A DNA stretch of 64,000 nt, from NCBI GenBank assembly GCA_001972305.1, contig BDDD01002112.1, forward strand, positions 140,213 through 204,212, read 5' to 3'. The translations under genes and the position numbers were made by a program. This stretch comes from Cephalotus follicularis (taxonomy: Eukaryota > Streptophyta > Magnoliopsida > Oxalidales > Cephalotaceae). The notes under the pieces were generated by a model. The model did not search any database, was not told the DNA's origin, and saw only the letters and a program-made list of their open reading frames with translations. Positions 57,793 through 64,000 of the stretch are shown piece by piece (positions within the stretch are counted from its first letter, which is position 1; the number at the start of each line of letters is the position of its first letter).

Positions 57793-59049
57793 ATGGATGT
57801 GATGGACATTGATGTAACACAAGAGCCGAATTGGATGACTACGTTCATTAGTTGGCTAAGGGATGGAGAGGAAGAAAGAAGGTTGGTATACAGATCCAAC
57901 CGCTACCAGTTCAGAGAATGGATCGTCTACAAATGGTCATTTTCTTTCCCATTGTTGAGATGTCTGACTCCTTCAGAGTCTAACTATGCACTAAGGGAAG
58001 TCCATGAAGGAGTATGTGGATATCACATAGGGGGCAGGACCTTGTCTAACAAATTGTTGAGGCAGGGCTATTTCTAGCCCACCATGCACCAAGATGCCAT
58101 CAACTTCATAAGAAAATGTGATAAGTGTCAGAGAAATGCTAACATAAGCAGAAGACCATCAGAGCCTCTGGCATCTATCACTACCCCTTGGCCCTTTGCG
58201 CAATGGGGAATGGACTTCATTGGACCATTACCAGTGGCGACAGGGTAGAAAAAACACCTCATTGTGGTTGTGGACTACTTCACTAAATGGGTTGAAGCCG
58301 AGCCACTAGGTACAATAACAGAGAAGAATATGGAAAGCTTAGTACGAAAGTCAATAATTTACCGTTTCGGGGTCCATAGAGTGATTGTCTCTGACAATGG
58401 GAAACAATTTTACTGCCAAGCTTTCCAAGACTTTTGCAGAGAATGGAAGATTGAGCATAAGCTTACTTCAGTAGTCTACCCCCAGAGAAATGGCCTGGCC
58501 GAGGTCATTAACAGAGAAATCATCTTGGGCTTGAAAAAACACCTAGAAGATAGAAAAGGAAGATAGACAGAGGAACTACCTAGCGTATTATGGGCTTACA
58601 GAACTGCTCCTCAGACCACAACTGGTGAGTCCCCATTCGACCATTATTTCGGATCAAAAGCAATGATACAAGTGGAGATTGGAGTGCATTCCCCTAGAGT
58701 GATACATTTCAACGAAGCTAATAACGAAGAAGGGTTGAGAAATCTCCTCGACTTAGTGGAAGAGCTCAGAGATAAAGCTACAATCAGAGTAGCGGCTTAC
58801 CAATAGAGGGTGAACCGTTATTACAATAAGACAGTAAATCCCAGACCACGAAGAGAAGGAGACCTAGTTTTCCATAATTCGACAATAGCTGGTTCTACCA
58901 GTACCAGAGGAAAGTTAGCTGCTAATCGGGAGGGGCCCTATAAGGTGAAAAATGTTCTCCAATCTGGAATATTCAAACTTGAAACTCTGGGGGACAGGGA
59001 GATTCCTAGATCTTGGAATGCTGAGCACCTAAGGAAGTACTATCAGTGA
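57793..59049 (+). pseudogene. pol: Integrase of the Tat element
   Basis: H-H-C-C finger: EVHEGVCGYHIGGRTL followed by CDKCQRNA. Core: WGMDFIGPLP with the first Asp, IVSDNGKQFYCQAF with the second, NGLAEVINREI with the Glu. C-terminus: VNRYYNKTVNPRPRREGDLV and a WNAEHLRKYYQ ending at 59049, without chromodomain. In-frame TAG codons stand at 58075, 58246, 58564 and 58804; the expected residues are Trp or Gln. One reading frame otherwise holds from about 58264 to the end. Confidence 0.9.
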
Positions 59050-59957
59050 TGTTTACAAGTATGTACAAATGTTCAAAGTCAAGAATACCAATAAAGATGA
59101 ATTTTTTCTTCAAAAAGATCATGTCCAATATCATAATTCCAAGTTTGCAAGGGATAGAAGGTCCAATGTTCACATCCCTAAACCTCTAAACAGCCACCGA
59201 CTAGTTCCCTCAGTCAAGAAGCTTTTATACAAGCTTGTCAGACCACACTTCCAAGGGAGCAGTCAGAGCAGGCCATGATACAGGACCCGAGCTCTCCAAG
59301 TCTCATGAAGACATAAAGCTCCTAAGGGAGTAGTCAGAGCAGACTAAGTTCGGACTAGACTAATGTCTCGAACAAACTAAAGTCTTCGGCCCAACAAGAC
59401 TCCCATTAGAGGAGCACCAAAGACTTCAATGGGAGCAACACTAAAAGACTCCTAAGGGAGCAAAAGACTCCTAAGGGAGAAAAAGAATTCTAAGGTAGCA
59501 ATCAAAAAGACTCCCAACGAAGCAAATTCTGGTCGGCGAAGCTCTAAAAATCCATCAGACCAAACCAATATCGTAACTTGAGAGGCGAACCCATAAGAAC
59601 TCGCAACGATCAAAGTTGTTGGACTGAACACTTTAATACAAGTGCCCCTATGAGGGCTGCAAGCTCAAATGACCTAGTCGGAAAAAAAAATCAGACCAGA
59701 GGAGATCCTTGTCTGCAAATGCATAAGAACTTGTCAGACCAGACCTAAAACTTGGCCTGCGAACAGTTAAGAACTCGCAAAGGCCAAGTCTATTTGCCTA
59801 AGCGCTTTTGATACAAAGTGTCCTATAGGGACTAGAAAGCTTAGGTGACTTAGTCTATAAAATAGCAGACCACTACAAAAGAAGTCTACAAATAAGGTAG
59901 ACAAAGTAAAAATTTCTAAGGAAATTGCAAATGCTCAAAAGAAGCACAAGTCAAATT
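59050..59957 (+). other. Spacer between Tat integrase and antisense ORF, with short repeats
   Basis: No conserved coding. Words CTCCTAAGGGAG and GACTCCTAAGGGAGCAAAA repeat around 59319-59490, and GTCAGAGCAGA and CAGACCA recur. Such repetitive, variable spacers are usual in Tat elements between pol and the 3' part. Confidence 0.65.
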
Positions 59958-62900
59958 TTATTGCTCGGGCACAAAAACTACATTGCAAAAGGTACAAGGT
60001 AAAAAGAAAAAAAAAATCCTAGCATAAACTTCATCCTCTGATGGGACATTATGTACATCTCGAGAGTCAGGCATTCGGATGTCAAGAGGAGGAGGGTCCA
60101 AGACAGTATCTGCGGCAGCTCCATAGAAGGGAAGCAGGGCAACCGAGTGCTTAACCCTTGGTTGCACCTCGGCCTCCCGAGCTAGACTTTTTTGTTCTTC
60201 GAAGGCGATACGAGCTTCCTCTTCCATTGCATCGACCCCCTCGGGAAAGAAGTCAAACTTGTTCATTGTCGGGCGGTAAACAACGGAGTCCAGAGAAACA
60301 CCAAATTGTCTAGCAACCGGTTCTGGCAGGTGTAGAAGCCCCTATGATAAAGTACTACGGACTGCTTAAGAATTTCATCTTCAAAAGCTGACAAAGCCAT
60401 GTAGTCCTGTTAGGTTAGGGGTGTCCCTGTATGCCACGAAATGGCTCGTTTGTATATAAACACTCTTGATTTATACAATTCTGAATCCCTTTTATATTAT
60501 ATGTGTATATTTATTTATATTGGCAAGGCTATGTGGCTCATCCCAACCAACCAAAAGGAACAGAATAATTATATGTAATTAATTATATGTTACAATAGCG
60601 CTCTATCACATCCAAAGGGTTGGATCTCGTGCCGAGAGGGGTATGAGAATGAGATCCTTACTCCCTGTGACAAATGTTCCAAGTCATAGGTTCACTTTCT
60701 TTGGGCCATTGATGAACTGTGAAGACTTGTCACGTTATGCTTGCTCCAGGGTTAGTAGTGGAGGTTGGTTATCTCGTAGCCAATTGGGTTCATCCTTAAA
60801 GCTAAATGTGAGGTGTATGCTACAGAGTGTGACACTGAACAGACCCAATAATTGGAAACCTATTTGGATAGTCAATACCCAATGTCAATGGGATTCCTAT
60901 GGTCTCGGTAGTGTATAGTCTATGGTGACAAGTAGGCCTATAGCCTGTGTTGTCTCCTTTGACTTGAGCGGCAGTCATGCATTGTGTGGTGACTGCCTGA
61001 CTTTGATTTCTGCCTTCCCCAGCACTAGCCAGGTGTTGGTAAAAGGGTTGCCTTTTGGTCTTGTGGGAGCTACATTAAGATGTATGGGCGAGTGCGCAAT
61101 AGGGGATCGTCACACCCGGATTGAGGGTGACCGTCTCTATTTATCTATGTACATTGCAGACTTAAAAGTCTTGATCTGGCATAGGTGGATTGGGAATGAG
61201 AGGTTCCCATGGGAGGTCTACCGATAGTCTCAGTGCGATCATATATTCATAGTTATCACAGTAATAGGCTGTGATCGGAGCCAAGTATGACAAGGGAAAC
61301 ATGACACATATGTCGATGACTCGATAAAATGACTGGTTATTGAGTCCATGATTGATAAACGTGGTAATACATGGATCCAGGGGATGACTAGCGCTCACAC
61401 TGGGGCTACTCTGATTGTCAATGACTATTAGAGTGGTCATACTAGATATCGGGGTGTACTGGGAATTTGTCATCATACCGGAGAACAATAGTCTTTCGAG
61501 TGCTGCCTGACTTTGAACAGGTTGATATGTGGTGGGACACATATCATTTAGTGAAAGGAAAACATCAAGGAAGATGTTGTTTTACTAGTGAGTATTTCAT
61601 TTGATGGATTTAGGTCCATGCAATGCCACGATGAAATATTCCATGCGAAGGGTTTTGAAAATAGAAGAGATTGTCTCATTTTTTTTTGTCTTGGGAATTG
61701 ACACCATGTCCAGTTGAGTTGCTGGGCATTAACGCGAATGGCTTGAATTGAGACTGGAAAAAATAGTAGCTTTACACGTCGACACCAAGAGGGGTACACC
61801 TCGATGCCATAACCGGCTAGAGCCACTGGGCGTTAACACTATGGAGAGCATGGCGTTGACGTTTTAAAAGCCAGTAGGTTTACGTGTTGACGCTATGGGT
61901 TTTAGGCATTGATGCAAAGATAAATGAGACTAGGCGCCTATTTCATCTTATCCATGGCGATGACAACTAGATAATATGTGACGCATGGCATTGACACCTT
62001 GACAGGCTGATGAGCGCTTTTGAGGAGAGAGAAAGTCAACAATATAAATAACTTGAAAAAAGCTTGTTGAACACACTTTTTAACACTTTGAGACTTCCTT
62101 TTTGTCTCTCTTCCCTACCGTGCAGTCTCTTCTTCCTCCTTGCGTACGCGTTGACGCTTATCACCTACACGTTGACACCTACGTCGCCTGGTGTGAACTA
62201 TAGCCATTTTCAAACCTCCTTTCACCACTCAAAGGTCATAATAGGTGGGGATAACTTGCACACAGCTTCTTATCTTTACCTAGAGTGATTTAGACTAGGT
62301 TAAACACTTGACCTTCATCTTCCTCATTCATGGTTTGAGGATTTGCTTGGAGAAGCTTGGAGTTCTTGGATTAAAGTGTATAGGGAGCTTATCTTGAAGG
62401 AAAGAGTCTTCACATCCGGTAAGAACCTCTTCTTCTTCTCCCTCTGTGGCCCCATGGAAGTGGGTGTTGTTTAGGGTTTTGGAAAACCCTAGCCGAACCT
62501 CCATGGTGTTTTGTTGGTGCTTAGTTTCTCACCCCTTAGGGTTAGGGATGATTGGAATTGGGATTCTAGGGCATTAGGCTAGGGTATTGTGTGTTCACCT
62601 CATGAGTCTTTGTGTGTGCCCATTGGTTAGGGTTTACAGCAACCCTATTCGAATATCGATTTCCTTATGCTTTGTTTTGGTTTCGGTTTGATTGAATGTT
62701 GATTAGATTTCCTTGGCATTTATTGGGACAATTCGAACTTAGATTAGGGTATCACATTGCTTGGGAATTAATCTATTGGTGGAAATTTAAAGTTAATCGG
62801 CCATAATCCCTAATGTCCGGATTGATAAGTTTTCCGCTGCGCGTGGGCCACGCGTCCCAAAGAGTCCTCCATGGCGGCCTCTATCATTGTATGGAATTCA

Positions 62901-63845
62901 TCTGAAGACTTGAATTTCGTCAGAGCTTTGTCCACCACCTTTTTAACTCAAGCTTCATCCTTGTTTCGATAACTGGAGAACTTCTCATCTAGAGCATGCA
63001 GCATCTCATTGGTATACACAGGATTCAGTTCAACCTTCCTCCTCTCTGCCTTCTCCTTTTCCAGAGCTTTGAGAGCCTTCCTTTTCTCCTCCATGACAGA
63101 CTCTTGGGCCCCGAGCACTTCCTTCAGCTGAGCGCGGGCCTTGTCAGACGACCTCTTGAGCTCCGTATTTTCAGTTTGAAGCTACTCAATCAGTGCATTA
63201 TCATCCTTGGCAACCCCTCGCAGGAGGTAGGCATCGTTCATGGCCTGGAAAAGAAAGCTCAAGATCAAAACAAGAGTAGATAATTTACTTGAAGAAAAAT
63301 GAGTGGAATTTACAAACCCTGAGGTAACTCTGAAAAATGTGGGTCCACATTTGACCGATGGACCAATCATTCCTCACTTCCATCTCGGAGGCAAAGAGAC
63401 CTAACCTACCATGCTTGACCTCTACCCCCGGCGTTCTCAAGCTAACGCCCAAGTTGTCGAGCTCCTTGAGTACCTCTCTTATTCTGCCGAGATCCATGGG
63501 CACATCGGGGCAGACAGGTTCCTGAGGACTCACCTTGGGAGCTCTTTCCCGAGAAGCACATTCTCCATCTCTCCTATTTTTCTTTTGCTTTTTGGAGGCT
63601 TGAGGTGGTGGGTCATTAGCAATTCGTTTGCCAAGAGCAATCTCAGCCCTAGCAGCCGCAGCCTCTACCTCCGCCTCAGTAGCAGCAGCCTCCTCTGCTG
63701 CTCTCCTCTCTACCTCCTTGCCAATCCTTTGCATTTCTATCTGCCTCTCCTCCTCGGCGGCAGCCCTTGCTTTCTCTTGGGCAGCTCTCAGGACATCATC
63801 TGTAGAACGTTGAGAAGCCATTTCTACAGAGAACAATAAAAACAT
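59958..63845 (-). pseudogene. Antisense ORF (aORF) of the Tat element, split by a solo LTR, possible intron
   Basis: Minus strand. The first exon (63816 or 63845 to 63318) encodes MASQRSTDDVLRAAQEKARA, an Ala/Glu-rich coiled coil, a basic ASKKQKKNRRDG stretch that could be a nuclear signal, and LKELDNLGVSLRTPGVEV. At 63317-63245 GTTTGT...TTTCCAG could be a 73-base intron; splicing restores the frame AMNDAYLLRGVAKDD, a second coiled coil. TAG (CAG expected) and TGA stops follow. The solo LTR interrupts after AAMED (62863); reading resumes with YMALSAFEDEILKQ below 60408. After a frameshift, MNKFDFFPEGVDAMEEE runs to 59958. Without the insertion the product would be about 450 residues. Function unknown. 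Confidence 0.75.
60408..62862 (+). mobile_element. Solo LTR of a Copia-like family inside the antisense ORF
   Basis: Begins TGTTAGGTTAGGGG. Direct repeats AGTCCT flank it (60403-60408 and 62863-62868), and the antisense ORF joins in frame when it is removed. Blocks such as CCAAGTCATAGGTTCACTTT (60680), GAGTGCGCAATA and GGGTGACC are shared with the A2 LTR, so it is a distant member of that LTR lineage. GCGTTGACG and TCGACACC words lie at 61735-61915 and 62145-62200. The right end is not a clean CA; the edge rests on the repeat and reading frame. Confidence 0.7.
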
Positions 63846-64000
63846 TTAGTCAAATGTATGAATTACAAGAATAAAAGAAGGCTGAAAGTAAAAAGTCAGT
63901 ACTGGAGGAGACGAAGGCTTAATACAGCTTTCCCCCTCGACCACGGGCCGAGCTTTGGGTTCTTCATGGCTATTTTGACCCCCCTCTCTCTCTATGCCCA
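63846..64000. other. Right-edge stretch, upstream of the antisense ORF
   Basis: No feature visible. It should lie between the antisense ORF start and the Tat 3' LTR, which is outside the window. It could hold the minus-strand promoter of the antisense ORF, but no clear TATA box is seen. Confidence 0.4.

Larger units (their letters stand above)
39860..64000 (+). mobile_element. Tat-lineage Ty3/gypsy element with three nested insertions, runs off the right edge
   Basis: 5' LTR (39860-40346), primer site (40352), gag (40408-40769, resuming 46978-48420), protease (48421-48849, resuming 55690), RT and RNase H (55981-57274), a second RNase H (57275-57780), integrase (57793-59049), a spacer and a minus-strand antisense ORF (63845-59958). 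The dual RNase H and antisense ORF between integrase and 3' LTR are hallmarks of Tat. The 3' LTR must lie beyond 64000. Insertions at 40775-46972, 48850-55689 and 60408-62862 account for over 15 kb. Confidence 0.88.

Noticed and set aside
63285-63845. A host coiled-coil gene
   Set aside because: Its position downstream of Tat integrase, opposite strand, and its Ala/Glu-rich style match the Tat antisense ORF; no host gene context is present.

Overview
This is a plant nuclear window, probably eudicot pericentromeric or intergenic heterochromatin. Everything I can assign is LTR retrotransposon sequence of plant-typical lineages: Athila, Tekay-type chromoviruses and Tat among Ty3/gypsy, and several Copia families. 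I see no host gene, rRNA or tRNA gene. All gag-pol frames carry stops or frameshifts. All coordinates, target-site duplications (TSDs) and family calls come from reading the sequence by eye; lineage names are family knowledge, not search results.

Left end, 1-4937: an Athila-like element on the minus strand (protease, gag, primer-binding site, 1.9 kb LTR) runs off the left edge and abuts a Copia LTR fragment (4938 to about 5430).

Centre, 5950-39197: a four-level nest. A minus-strand Copia LTR (5950-7422 plus 38944-39197) is split by a Tekay-like chromovirus (7423-38938, minus, TSD TCCAA). That element is split in its integrase by a second Tekay-like element (11571-27129, plus, TSD TAGCC/TATCC), in its reverse transcriptase by a solo LTR (28278-31287) and in its 5' LTR by another solo LTR (35365-37753). 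The second Tekay element is itself split between protease and reverse transcriptase by a deleted Copia (16148-21335, minus, TSD TTGTG).

Right end, 39860-64000: a Tat-lineage element on the plus strand, running off the right edge, with gag, protease, RT, RNase H, a second archaeal-type RNase H, integrase and a minus-strand antisense ORF. Three insertions interrupt it: a Copia in gag (40775-46972, TSD CCAAG), a SIRE-like non-autonomous Copia in protease (48850-55689) and a solo LTR in the antisense ORF (60408 to about 62862). Host reading resumes across each junction.

Two patterns go beyond the inventory. First, LTRs and leaders of at least six apparently unrelated families carry dense patches of short palindromes centred on GTCGAC or its CpG-decay forms, each family with its own flanks. 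Second, premature stops are mostly TAG where CAG is expected and TGA where CGA is expected, the signature of methylated-cytosine decay at CHG and CG sites. The elements look like old, silenced copies. The least ordinary coding pieces are the Tat antisense ORF with a possible intron and the non-autonomous Copia that keeps gag and an accessory ORF but has no pol.
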